The notes under the pieces: model-generated
Seen by the model: only the letters and a program-made list of their open reading frames with translations
The model's database searches: none
Told to the model about the DNA's origin: nothing
Part shown: in pieces, positions 48,425-60,269 of the stretch
Layout: each line of letters starts with the position of its first letter
Numbering within the stretch: position 1 is the stretch's first letter
Program-made: the position numbers and the translations under genes
DNA from: Lepidonotus clava
Taxonomy: Eukaryota > Annelida > Polychaeta > Phyllodocida > Polynoidae
Length of the DNA: 64,000 nucleotides
Direction of reading: 5' to 3'
Assembly: GCA_936440205.1 (NCBI GenBank)
Contig: OW387134.1
Coordinates: 63,081,427 to 63,145,426, forward strand

Positions 48425-48643
48425 TTACTGTATAGGTGCTTACTTTTGGGTAGTCACATCTCATTACTGATCAAGGTCTGCTTACCATTCACGGTTCTGA
48501 TGGTGCCAAAACCAAGCAGGTTATGCCTGATCAACAACATGCTATTATATGATACGAACCCGTTTGTTGCCCAAAGTAATAAACAACCATGCAGACATCG
48601 GTAGCCCCATCCCCCCATACATACACCTTCAACCCTTGATTTT

Positions 48644-48829
48644 AGAGACCGTCCTTTACATACATGAGTAGATTTTGAAAGGTTTCAGACACCCTCTCCC
48701 CCAATCCCCTCAACTGCTCACAGGTTAAAGTATGCGTTGGATTTGTGTTGTCCTGAACAAGTTAACGCATTTAAGAAGATTAAGATTCCCAACCCCCTTG
48801 ATGCTTACGTATATTAATGGAGGGCCCCT
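48644..48829. mobile_element. GGCCTTCCATTAAGTA-family element, second copy
   Basis: Left end AGAGACCGTCCTTTACATAC then GATTTTGAAA and TTTCAGAC align with the 62272 copy; right end TGATGCTTACGTATATTAAT then GGAGGGCCCCTA. 186 bp, the same size as the 62272 copy. Confidence 0.65.
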
Positions 48830-50407
48830 AGTGGACGACCAGGTATCGGCACCCCCTCCCGCTACCCAACCCGCCGTCCAGCTGATGCACTAGCCGTGCA
48901 CGTGAGTGGGGAATGGACACCTGACCGTGCACGTGGTTCTACCTACTGGAGGGTCAAGGATCGCTGACTGACCGTTAACCTGGTAGGACCCCAAAGCTTG
49001 GAGTAGAGGCAGTGCCACCGCACTTCATCTTTTAATAGACGTTGTGCAGATGATGCCACATCTCCCAAATTGGGCTGGCCGCTATATTGGTGATCCGACT
49101 TCATTATTGGTAAGTGCAAATCATAGAAACACACAAATGTATCCAACATTACTCTAAATAACATCCCTAGCTGGTTCATAATCAACAATATGTATTGCAT
49201 ACAAATGATAAATGTTGAATTTATGTGATAACATGTGGTTATGACAACCATGTGGTGAACGCCAAAACTGGTTACGTGACGATATCTGCACAAGGTCTAT
49301 AGCAATTGCTTAATGGTATCGATTATAAGCAGCCACATTGTTTTTTTGTATTAAAACATCAATCATGTGATCTTCCGTATAGTAAAAGTATATAGCATAA
49401 CATTATGAATAATAAAGGACATACGTGCAATGTATTAACGTCCTAATCAAAATTACATATGTTCTTTGAGATAATGAATTTATATTGTTTTTGCAAATGT
49501 AATGATTGTGATCAAGTTTGGTGGGTATTGTGTAGGCATGGTATTACGAAACACCTCCCTCGATAATTCATTTTGCACACCTGAACGAGTCACCTTTATC
49601 ATTAATTTGTGCAATAACATGTATTTAGTAGATAGACAAATATCCGGGATGGGCCTCTTTCTCCAGGTGATAACAGGAAGCACCCAACGACCCCGTGAAC
49701 TGCCTAGGACCTCGTACAAGGTCCTCTATACACCTGACCAGGGATGAAGCACTTCCGAGAATTGATTCCATTGGAACACGCAAACAAGAATCTATGAATT
49801 CATATTACAAACTTTGAGTTTGTGGACCCAATAGTTCCACATAACATGGATGCTCTCAAACACGAATGTCCAAGAAATAAATTAAGCAAAGCTCAAAAAA
49901 TGGATAAACAAAAAACACATTGACAGTTATTGAATTGTTGTATAATTGCTGAGTAAGTGTCCCTTGCTTTTTTCATTTTTCAGTATTAAGAGTCAAACAG
50001 TATACAGAATATGAGGATTACGATTCAGGTCATCGGAAATCCGCGGAATCATAGGTAACCCACCCAATATAAAGTTGGAATAATGACGAATATTATGAAT
50101 AATCTATGAGGACTGTATACATGTTTTGATTCAAAGTTAAATGTGTGAATACTTGACTTGCCTAAAATTTTGATAATGGCCCATTGAAAGAAGCAACATT
50201 TTAAACAAAATGCTGGAACCAGCCTATGCGTTGTGCCATCCTTGTCTCCATAGATTCAAGATTCCATCAAAGTTAGAAAATTTTGATATTATCTTTTTCC
50301 AAAGAATTTTGAGAAATAATTCATTTAATAACATTCAAATTATATATTTGGCATTCAATCAATCAACATCTATTTCCGTACCATAAATGGGATTTTCCTT
50401 GCTCCAG

Positions 50408-50444
50408 GACTGTACCTGCACAGATCTGTTTGCCATGACACTTG
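50408..50444 (+). CDS. Possible 37-bp internal exon
   Basis: Very good acceptor (gattttccttgctccag) and donor (GTAAGT). Two frames are open: DCTCTDLFAMTL (phase 0) and LYLHRSVCHDT (phase 1). Too short to assign. A further weak candidate starts at 49667 after ctctttctccag and reads VITGSTQRPRELPRTSYK. Whether these belong to one gene cannot be settled. Confidence 0.2.
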
Positions 50445-50493
50445 GTAAGTAGATAGCTTATGTAAGAACAGGAAATAAATACATATAATGAAC

Positions 50494-51180
50494 CCGGGAG
50501 GAAGTACGAGGTGGGTTATCAACAGAAGGTGTACCAGGGATATCAGCCTGAGGGCAGGGCCTGCAGGGCCACCTGAAGGCTAATATCCCTGACATACTGA
50601 CGGTTGATAACCCATAGAGGATCTCCTCCCTGGTTGGTCATGGATTTATCATATCCTAGCACTATATTAAAGTGAAATCTTAAAACATAAACTAACTGTA
50701 CAAGTGGAATTATTTCCTACCGCCGGAGCTACTTTCCTTTATTATACCTTAGGGTGATACAAGTTTAGTAGTTAAGAGTTTAACACAGGGTCTTACAAAC
50801 CTTGGTGATAACCAGGGCAATACAGAAACTTTTTACTTTTCTAAATTCATGAAAAAATGAAAAAATTAAGAAATAAAAAATCTAATTATGTATTATCTGC
50901 ACAACGTTCCTAGCTACATTTTACTGCTACTGTTAGTGGATTTGATGAATATCAAAAGAGTTATATGAAAAAACATTAAAAAAAAGTGCAGCATCACAGT
51001 CCCACCATCACTGATTGCTGTGCATCCTTCCTTGGGAGCTCAGATCTAACAGAAAAGGTATGATAAATCCATAACCAACCTCGAAGGGAGTACTCGGGCA
51101 GTTATCACCCCTCGCCGGGACCCCGATATCAGGGTCCCGGCTCGGGGTGATAACCACCCTTGTACTCCCTTCTTGGTTGG
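50494..51180. mobile_element. Element with two related palindromes facing each other
   Basis: Palindrome 1 (about 50494-50632) has arms GGGTTATCAAC / GTTGATAACCC inside GGGAGG / CCTCCC. Palindrome 2 (about 51083-51175) has arms GAAGGGAGTACTCGGGCAG / CTTGTACTCCCTTC and GTTATCACC / GGTGATAAC. Between them, GGTTGGTCATGGATTTATCA (50632) is inverted at 51061-51082 (TGATAAATCCATAACCAACC). The two palindromes share the GGGAG-AGTAC-GTTATCA order. No open frame; a fold-back or inverted-repeat transposon is likely. Confidence 0.65.
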
Positions 51181-51891
51181 TTATATGTATATATCACCCG
51201 AGGGTATGGTAAAGGCTACTTCTAATACACTACTAGCTCCTTGAACAATCTATCGGGATAAAAACAGTCTCTTACAAAATGACATGTTTCTTTGCGTTCC
51301 TGCAACTTTCTGTTCCTCCTCATTTGTATGGGGCCTGCCACAAGGTCCGGGGGCTACGAAAGCCCCTTTCTACAAATCCAGATTTAGGAGAATTTTAATG
51401 TTAACCCTACACATAAGGACATAATAATTATACCGTTAGAAATGTTGTCTGTACACTCATAATGCTGTAGAGATCTAGACCTTTAGGAGAATTGTCAGGT
51501 TGGTCATAACGAATTAAAGCTGACGATGAAGGTTATCCAAAGCACTTTAACTGAAAGTTTATAACCCCACTTAAAGTACATGTGGACTCTTAACGGAAGG
51601 CACATCAGGCTGTGACGTTAGAAAGTGAAGTAAGTATACTTGGGGCAAGCTGCTCTTATTCCCATCAGTAATCGGACGTATACAAGGAACTATACCTCGG
51701 TACATTAGACTCCAACTGGTCCCTACCCACAACGTCACGATCCGCCATACTAGAACATGTGTACTCTTTAATCACCCACAGCGTGAACAGGTCTGTCATG
51801 AGACATTCCAGCTACTTCCATTTTCAGAAAAGAAGATAATGAGTATATTTATCCCACATACGATAAGGCATTAACCAGTCTAAACAAGTTC

Positions 51892-52033
51892 AAAGGCGGA
51901 TTCAGAGATTTCAAAGGGGGGGGGGGGAAGCATTATTTTAAGAATGTCCGCCGGACCCACCGGGTTCTAGAATTTTACATCAAAAAGTTAATATTTGGCC
52001 CTAAACAGGGTCGAAGCTCCCAATCCGCCACTA
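51892..52033. mobile_element. Short GGCGGAT-family element, copy 8
   Basis: Begins AAAGGCGGATTCAGAGATTT then 12 G; inside CCGGGTTCTAGAATTTTACA and TATTTGGCCCTAAACAGGG; ends CAATCCGCCACTAG. The ends form an inverted repeat. The best-preserved copy for defining the family. Confidence 0.75.
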
Positions 52034-52213
52034 GTGTTTGTTGATCGATACTTGATACTCTTAACTCAATAGGTCAATGAAACAACACGTGTCCACCAAA
52101 GAGGAGTTGATTCTGAAACAGTTAACTTTTCTTTGATATCTACCTTGAAAAGGCATACTATATTTAGTTGAGGCACTGTTTCAGAAACCTCTGTGAACAA
52201 TATGAATGAACAT

Positions 52214-52360
52214 CAGGGGAAGATACAGATATTTTCAAAAGTGGGAGCGCCCTAGTGTAAAATAATTTTACCAGACCCTCCTGGTTTGAGAAATGTACAT
52301 TGAAAAAAAAGTTTATATTTTGCCCAAAACAGTGGTGGATTTAGAGGGAGCTCCCCTGTA
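52214..52360. mobile_element. Short GGCGGAT-family elements, copies 9 and 10 joined
   Basis: CAGGGGAAGATACAGATATT starts a copy whose interior (CCTCCTGGTTTGAGAAATGT, TATATTTTGCCCAAAAC) matches copy 8. It then runs into AGTGGTGGATTTAGAGGG, which looks like another left end. It lies 181 bp from copy 8. Confidence 0.5.
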
Positions 52361-52369
52361 TATCATTCA

Positions 52370-55300
52370 TTCATGTCCAGGTCCATATCACATAATTATC
52401 ACATTTGTAGGCTTACGTGTCCCGATGACATCTCTCTCCCCTGACCGCCTAGATTATCATAAATTATCATATCATATGTCATCACTGAGATAGGCCGAAA
52501 GGTTGAGACCTCTTCAAGCCTCGAGCCGGGCTAGGCTGGTAGATGCAAAGTGGGCTTGGTCGTGTATCATAGGCCGATCTGCACTGCTTATCTCTGAGAG
52601 ATGACTTTACAGAGCACGTCACCTTACAAGGGCTATATGTAAATGTATGTTAATGTTAGTAAAAAGGCTCGTGGAGTATCATTTACATGTAGACTGAAAG
52701 TACATAGGAGCCCATGTACATGTACACCTTACTTCTTTTTGTATAGGTACTACAAGATTATTTTACCAAAATGTATGAAAATGTATGTACCACAAACAGT
52801 GTTAAAAATAACTTTTTGATTTATTTTAATTTGTTATTAACTAGGCCTATATCTTCATATCAAATGAAGCCATGATATATCGATAGAATAAATTCCATGT
52901 ATTCAGAGTACATTTCTAAAATAATTCAAGCTAAGAAAAAAACGTGTGTTGTTAAAAATATAATATAGTTTAACGCAATTAAGAGGTATTTGGTATTCAA
53001 AATAAAACATTCGTGTGAGATCTTTTGCTTGAATCTGGTAGGGAGCCAAAGGAAATATTATGCTCAAAATTGTTAAAATATGGAAAATACGATCTAATGT
53101 AGAACAATAAAATCTTATTTCTACAATGGAGTTTATCTTTCTAAGATCTTCTCATTACAACAAAACGTGACAAAGAAGATAATGAGATACATCGAAATGG
53201 GGGTTAAAAAAAACATCATGCAATCGTCTTATGATTTTAAACAGGTTACACGTCTTTAATTAGCAGCCTTCATGCATTATGATTTATTTCGGAGGAGAAA
53301 TAGAACAAATAGGAAGTGTTTTTTCATGCGAGATAAAGATATCCATTTCAATGATAAAGCAGCCTACTGATATGACTTTGGATAATCAGGAGTGAGTGAC
53401 GTTTGCTCCTAATCTTGGGTTACCTCTGAACGCACTATAACGCCGACACTACCGCTGACTTACACAATATTAAACAAGATTTATCTCTGTTTTGCCAAAG
53501 AGCGCTGCGCTGTAAACATGTTTACCAATTTCTAATGATTACATCTTTCCATAAGTGGAAAATCAACAAACAACCTACTAGAAAGACATTATTGTGTGCC
53601 CATAACAATCATCGTTGGTAGATTTTTACACATCCCTATGATCCGTAATATGAGTATAGAGGTAATTGTTACAACCTTTACATCTCTTTTTATTCTAACC
53701 ATTATAATATTATCATAATCCAGTTTGTGCTGTTCTGTTTGAAATCATCGTTGCAATGGAGAAACAGTCTATCATGTATGAATTGTGTGCTAAACACAGA
53801 GGATTTCATGTTCACTGCCGGCCTTTTCAAAGCCAACAATTGGTCAGAATACCGTCTAGATGCGGTCAATGCAGATCCAATTCTATTTGCCAATTATGTG
53901 CGTGTAATGCTTTCACTGTTAACTGATTATCGTTTATATATATATATATCCACTTGACAATAGAAATACTTATTTTGTGATAATGATTATTTGCCATAGT
54001 CTTAACGCAGTGTTTTATCAACCATACAACACAAAGGAAGCCTAGTTTCCACTGAAAAATTGTTGATGACTCCAAACAACTGCATAATCATCAGAAAATT
54101 GTCTGTAGTTTTAGTATTGAAGAAAAAATGACCTCCACCAATCTGTTGTCGGCCATTGCTGACGGTCGTCACTCGTTTTTTATGCTTAAATACACCCGCT
54201 ATTGGAAGCCGGGGTTAAATCCACTAAATTAGCTTTCTCCCTGTGCCAGCGACAGGTTTATCAAAGACACATATAGGGCCATAGGCTCCGCGTTGTGTGT
54301 AGGGCACTGCACAGTAAAGTTACGTGCCTCAGTAAATGGGAACATTCATTCATCAAAAGGACAGAATTATCAACCCTTGTTTTCGCCGTGATATGACTAT
54401 GAATGTTGATACATCATTAAACCCAAATAACAAACCAACCAACCATACCCCTCACCAAGTTGAAACGTGTGTACTTGTGCCCCTTCTCCCTATACTAGGT
54501 CAGGTGGACCTTTAGTACATTAGAACCTGCACGGGAGAAACGCAAATGACTACTTGTATATCACAACCGTCACAATCTCTGTCCCCAAATCAAAGTTTAG
54601 ATAAGGACAAGGCAGTCCTGGCCGGTATGAGATGTCAATTAAACAGGTAACTGCGCCGCAGCCCCCAAACTGCATGAGTAATGCCTTAACGAAGTAGACA
54701 GAAGAGAAGTATCAATCCGTGATAAAAGTATCATAGATGATCATCATAGAAGTATCGTCTTTGTACATCAGATGTGTTTGGCATCAAATGGGTTGGGGGG
54801 ATTCAAAGTAAATTTAAAAGGATTCATACTAGATTCTTTCCGAATTTACTTATATTTCCCTTATAATCATTTTGGAAAGTCAAAGTGGGTTTCAGACACA
54901 TGGGAAGCCTTTTGTCTACACCGCTGTATCTGTATTACCTATGAAAAATAATGAGTATCTAGCAATGTTATACTTCGACATCCTAATGACTTAAAATCAA
55001 TGTGGAATGCATCAAAGGCATAAACATCTTTGATTCTGGACGCATGTATACCATAGATCGATTGAAGGCACTTCCTTGAAGTATATCTTAACAGTCACCA
55101 GTGAAAACTATAATAACCTATTATTAGGACATATTCCTACAATATGTATGATACTTATGTAGATTTAGATTTTGAAAGGGAAGTTTGGCAACAGATGATA
55201 TTTACGTGCTCTCTATGGTTGATTTATAGAAACACTTCATTAAATTATCATGTGTCACCCACCATTTCAGGAAAACTTCCTTGTTTTGTAAGGAGTGAGA

Positions 55301-55740
55301 GAGACTGGCTGTTTTACACTGTTTTGACAATGGTCATATTCACAGCAAGAATAGTTGAAAAATTCAATGTTGAAATGCATCTATAAGTGGTCATGTAGCG
55401 GGAAATAAACTCTACAACCAGTTTTGCACCCTATGGTGGACCATATAAGAGGTGAATAAAGAGGTTTTGTATCAGGTATATGAACTCTATATAATCCCAG
55501 TTTTGCTGCAATACATAAGACACCATACTAGGCTTGGACAGTTGGGGCACAGATCATACGAGCAAGACAACGAACATAGCTAAACAAATCCTATCATCTC
55601 TTATGATCAGAATGCAATTCTGAAGACCATTCCTTTCAAGGAAGTCCCAAAGGGCAGTCCCAGTTGGAATAATGTTTGGTAACTGTTTGTAGTGTACATG
55701 GTCAATCACCAAATTGTTCAATGGAAACCAGCCATTCAAA
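52370..55740. other. Gene-free AT-rich stretch
   Basis: No supportable exon or RNA. Confidence 0.5.
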
Positions 55741-55742
55741 GC

Positions 55743-55782
55743 ATCAGACCAGAGAGAGTAAAGTTAAAACTGATCAGACCAG
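55743..55782. repeat. Short insertion flanked by 10-bp direct repeats
   Basis: ATCAGACCAG (55743-55752) and ATCAGACCAG (55773-55782) flank AGAGAGTAAAGTTAAAACTG. The core matches the hairpin region at 8412-8440. Confidence 0.6.
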
Positions 55783-56453
55783 CGAAGTTATGGCCCTGAA
55801 CAGCTGATTGGGGCACCAAAGGTTGGAGGTATAGATCCTGTGCGGACTTTGATCTTGGTTCCATCTCTCATTGACCTCAGGTTGAAGTAGGCACATGCCC
55901 AGGTCAAGTCGAGGTCATCAAACCGGCAGAGCGATATGTATTCCCATGTCATTAAGTTGGGTTAAATTTTTGGATTTATTTTTGGATAATTTTATCTATG
56001 AATGTATGAATCAATGTGGGTTTATTGGATATATCTCTTAGCAGCATTCCGCCTTGTGAAATATCCCTTTGATAGTTCATTAACTGACGGCAACATACAT
56101 TTAGAGAATTAGTCTAAAGTCCACTTGAAACCATTCACATTCTATGTTCTTTATAACTACTTTAACCGTTATCCTTTGGACACACTAAAGCTCAGAACAT
56201 TAAGACGTTCACTTGTTACCGCAATCAATATTACATCTCATATTTTTACAAGGTAACTATGTACATAGACCACCAGGTATATGTACTGATTACACAAGTA
56301 CATGTTCATGTATGAAGTTGATTTTATCAGCTTGACTATGTCAGACTAATCATGTATCCAATCGAAGATAACCTTACCGTTGGGAGAGTTCATCGGTACA
56401 TGCGCACATAAAATCCAATTGAACAGTCACCTCTCCCCCCTCCTTTCCTCCAG

Positions 56454-56509
56454 GTCCTGACGTGACCCGCGGTAACTTTAAGGAGCCTTTACTGATTGGC
56501 TGGCGCTGA
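56454..56509 (+). CDS. Candidate terminal exon with a strong acceptor
   Basis: Preceded by one of the best acceptors in the window (ctctcccccctcctttcctccag). With phase 1 it reads PDVTRGNFKEPLLIGWR then TGA. The other two frames stop at once. No upstream partner is identified. Confidence 0.22.
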
Positions 56510-57530
56510 CGAGTATAGACAAGGAGGTCTAAAAAAGTGCTCTATATACGGCCCACTTTGCCGCATCCAGGGGCTGGGGAGAGCTGGTGATAGATGATCC
56601 GCACCGCTAAAGTGGTGGGTCAGGAAAGGAAGGGCTTATAAGGGCCAGGCTTCTACGGTTTGGGTAAAGAGTGCCAGCTACGCCCAAGGGGGATTTGACA
56701 TTATTTTAGAAAAGGTCCAGGAGTGTCAATACTAACTGTGAAGCCAATAGTTAGGTTTGACATGTGGACCTAAAACCAACATATGACAAACTCTGAGCAT
56801 TGATATACATGTGCATAACTCATATAGGCATGGACCATGGTCCTTCAATTTACACTGTCTTCAGCCAGCATAAATTCATAGAAGGGTACTTCTAGCACTC
56901 ATAACGTATGAACCAGGAAGGTTCAAATCTCGCTAATCTCACTATCTTTTCATCAATCGGTTTCAATCATTGATACTGTAATTAACCAATTTAACACTTA
57001 TAAATATAAGTATACAATTATATATATCAGAATTATGACTTTATGTAATTCATTTGATTGATAACCAATTTTATGGCATTGATTTCGAGTATAATTACTT
57101 ATAAATATACCCCAGTCAAAGTAGGTCAATGAAAATGTATTGGTATAATGCATCTACTGATTTCACTCACTTGGCGTCGAGGAAAGAATGACATGCAATT
57201 CTGTTCACGGTAATCACAAATAACGAATTGCTTCGGGGCATGACAATTTTTATAATCTTTCAGTGTGTCTTTTTCTACAAAAGGATAATCACAATTGATA
57301 GAAAGGCAATCTGTATGCCAATAATGTGCAAGAAGCAAAAGGATTAATCAAATTAAGATGTTTATAATACCCTATAGGACTACTTCGTGTAAATCTGCAC
57401 TGACTCAAAAACTAAGTGTGTACCCTTTAATTGGACGCAACTGTGACATAGTACAATTTCTACTATTAGTGAATGAATTCTTTGATCTCTCGTCCCCACA
57501 TCACGTCCTACCTCCCCTGGCCGCTGGTAG

Positions 57531-57768
57531 CCACACCTCTCTTGACGATAACCATGGCGACCAGGACGTGGACGCCAGCGTAGTCATCGCGTCTCAGCCG
57601 CAGATTCATCCATTATCGCCCCCTCTCGATCCACGCTCTCTAGAGGTTCAAGTGCTTCACATTGGGGATTTTAGAGTGACACTCTACAGAGGCTGGTCCC
57701 AAGTCCCACATGCTGCCCAGTACAAGTTTTACCAAAAGGGTGGAGCACCAGGGGAAAAAAGAACATGA
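57531..57768 (+). CDS. Candidate terminal exon, unrecognised
   Basis: A pyrimidine-rich run (cacgtcctacctcccctggccgctggtag) precedes a frame that runs 79 codons to a stop. It contains SHTSLDDNHGDQDVDASVV, SQPQIHPLSPPLDPRSLEVQ and DFRVTLYRGW. The first part is GC-rich and acidic; the last 25 codons look less coding-like. No domain recognised. Confidence 0.2.
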
Positions 57769-57779
57769 CATATATTGCT

Positions 57780-59270
57780 AGATACCAGAAGTGACCTTTG
57801 GAGTAAGGACAGAGTACACCTCATGAATCACTTAGCTTAGGCTGTCAATTCATATTGTAACAAACAAAACTTGTATACTGAAAGAAATATAGAAAGAAGT
57901 TTTCAGGGCACGACTTCAAACATGTATCATTTTACCAGAACTTTCAACTGGAATTCCTTCAAATTTAGTTGGAAACCCCTCAGGATTTAGGAAAATTGTA
58001 CCATCCTGTATAAGGAATAATTAATAGCCAGGGAATTCCAGGAATATCTGCTACATGCCGTCAAGGGATTAAAAACATAGAAATAAATGAATAATGATTA
58101 AAAGGAATTCTTTAGGGTAATGGTATTTTGAGCTCGTTGAGATGATATGGGAATTACTCACTCAGCCTTTGGAGATGACACTGAAACTCATGGATCACAC
58201 TTGGGAGGCATCTGGAACCAGGAATTAAAAATTACTGTGGCAGAGACCTTTTTTGAGTGGGACACCCTGATCATGTAAGAGCCCCAGGAGTGGGCTCCCC
58301 TTGGGGGCATTGAATCACGCGCCCTCCATCACGACTAATTTTACCCACCAGTAAATAACGGACGGTTTGGGATGCCCCTTCTCTTTTTCCTCCGCCCTAC
58401 CCACGTGCACCTTGACAGTGGGATGGGTCTGTCTACATTCTACATAGATAACCAAGCATTTGCTTTGAGATAAATGAATCCAAGAATGTGGCGCGGTATG
58501 CATTCCCCACCTTGACGCGTCTAATAGAGCGTGAAGGAACCCTCCATGCCTCCATCTTCCCCCAGCATGCTTTACATAGAACCACGAGAGGGGGGAGATA
58601 TCCCTGTGTCAAAGAGCATTACAGGTCACGTGACCAAGTTGTTGACCGATAAAAAGGGCCATGACAACACACGACCTGTGGCAGGGACACGGAGAGGAAA
58701 AAGGGGAATCTAAAGAAAGCTGGTTTTAAAAAATGAAAAGGATACCCATGGTGGTTCCATATGGGGAGCATACCGACTGGCAGCTTATATTTATCCACTC
58801 CCACGTTTTAGACAGGGGATCAAAGACACGTTTTGGGGACCTATCTTGACTGGATACCTTTCGGGTGGAAAGCACATTTTTAGTTCTTGGCGTAACCTGT
58901 GAGCTGGTTACAGAAAGTTTATGATTTGTCTGTTGTTTTTTCTTTGTTCGGACTGTTTCGTATTTCAGAGGGATCTGGGGGCGTTCAAATGTGGTTCTCG
59001 GATATACTCTTAGATCCTGATATGGAGTGGGTTTGAGACCACCAAGTTAAGGGTGTTCTTACATTTGAAATCTTTACAGAATAAGAAATTTCCAGTCTTT
59101 ACTGGTAACTTTACGCCCAACTTTACATATCATATAGCTAACAAATGAACCTTGGGACTGAGATATATCAATTACATAGAGAGTTTAATTCAGACTGACT
59201 TGCAACATGATCAGGATATCTTTATAATATAGCCCTACTAATTTTATGAAAGTCAATCATCGCATGTGAA
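57780..59270. other. Gene-free stretch
   Basis: Nothing supportable beyond short chance frames. Confidence 0.45.
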
Positions 59271-59281
59271 GGTCGTCTTAG

Positions 59282-60265
59282 TAGTGGGGTCTGTTAACAA
59301 CATTTTCATTACGCGGCGGATAAAAGCACCAAATTTTGCATGAGGCACCTCTGAGGCATAACTATTGAATCTAGAAGGGGAGCCATCTTGAAAAACCAAA
59401 ATGAAATTTTGACAAATTTTGTATGTTTTAAGCATTTGAAATTTAAGGTATTTAACCAAAACTTTTGGCTAGCTTCGATTAGACCTATTGTATAGATTCG
59501 AAAGGTTAATAATTGAATTCCCTGTCCTATAATCTACCAATTTGGACAATAGCAATGTGTTCCTAGGCATTTCAGAAGCTGAGATATAAGATTATTTCAA
59601 TAAAAGTAGGCCATATTGGATTTTTGGCCCCCGTCCGGGTTATATTGATATTTCAAGGTGGCTCCCCTTTTAAATTTAATGAAGGGGTCCCAGGGGATCA
59701 TCATACCAAATGAAATCAAGATATCTTGTGGCAAAAGAGTTAAGTCTATATCCTTTCTTTTGAATTATTTTGGAAGCCAGCGGTCATTATCAAAGGTATC
59801 ATGCTAATGAATTCAGCCATTTTGAAATTTATGGTATTGTATTGGATGAATATCATATCTATTGAGCCCTCTAGACTATTAAAAACTGATATTGGAACCA
59901 TTTCCCCTGGCCTTATGCCTTAGTAGCTAAAAATCATAATATTTCTCAAAATTGGTCAGCCATCTTGGATTTTGGATTTCCGCATTGACTTGAAACATTA
60001 ATAATTGCATTCCCTGACCCATAATCCCTCAATTTTGACACCAACCATGTCTCTTTAGTCTTTTTAGAAGCTGAGCTATAAGAATTTTTATAGTAAAAGT
60101 CGGCCATATTGGCTTTTGGGCCCCCACATCCGTCATATTGATATTTCAACGTGGCTCCCCTTCTAGATTTGATAGTTATGCCTCAGAGGTACCTCATACC
60201 AAATTTGGTGCTTTTATCCGCCGCGTAACGATTTCTAAAAAAAATGACTTTAACAGACCCCACTA
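59282..60265. mobile_element. 984-bp TA-flanked element with ~110-bp inverted repeats
   Basis: Left end TA-GTGGGGTCTGTTAA, right end TTAACAGACCCCAC-TA. The inverted repeat continues through TTACGCGGCGGATAAAAGCA, CCAAATTT, TGAGG, CCTCTGAGGCATAACTAT and CTAGAAGGGGAGCCA, about 110 bp on each side. Two interior segments are tandemly duplicated about 490 bp apart (AGAAGCTGAG, GGCCATATTGG, ATTGATATTTCAA, GTGGCTCCCCTT). TA at both borders and GTG-type termini suit a Tc1/mariner-like non-autonomous element; this class call is inference. No open frame above 70 codons. Confidence 0.75.
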
Positions 60266-60269
60266 TAGG

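Noticed and set aside
56880-56945. tRNA gene or SINE with a GGTTCAAATCTC B box
   Set aside because: No matching A box and no foldable arms.
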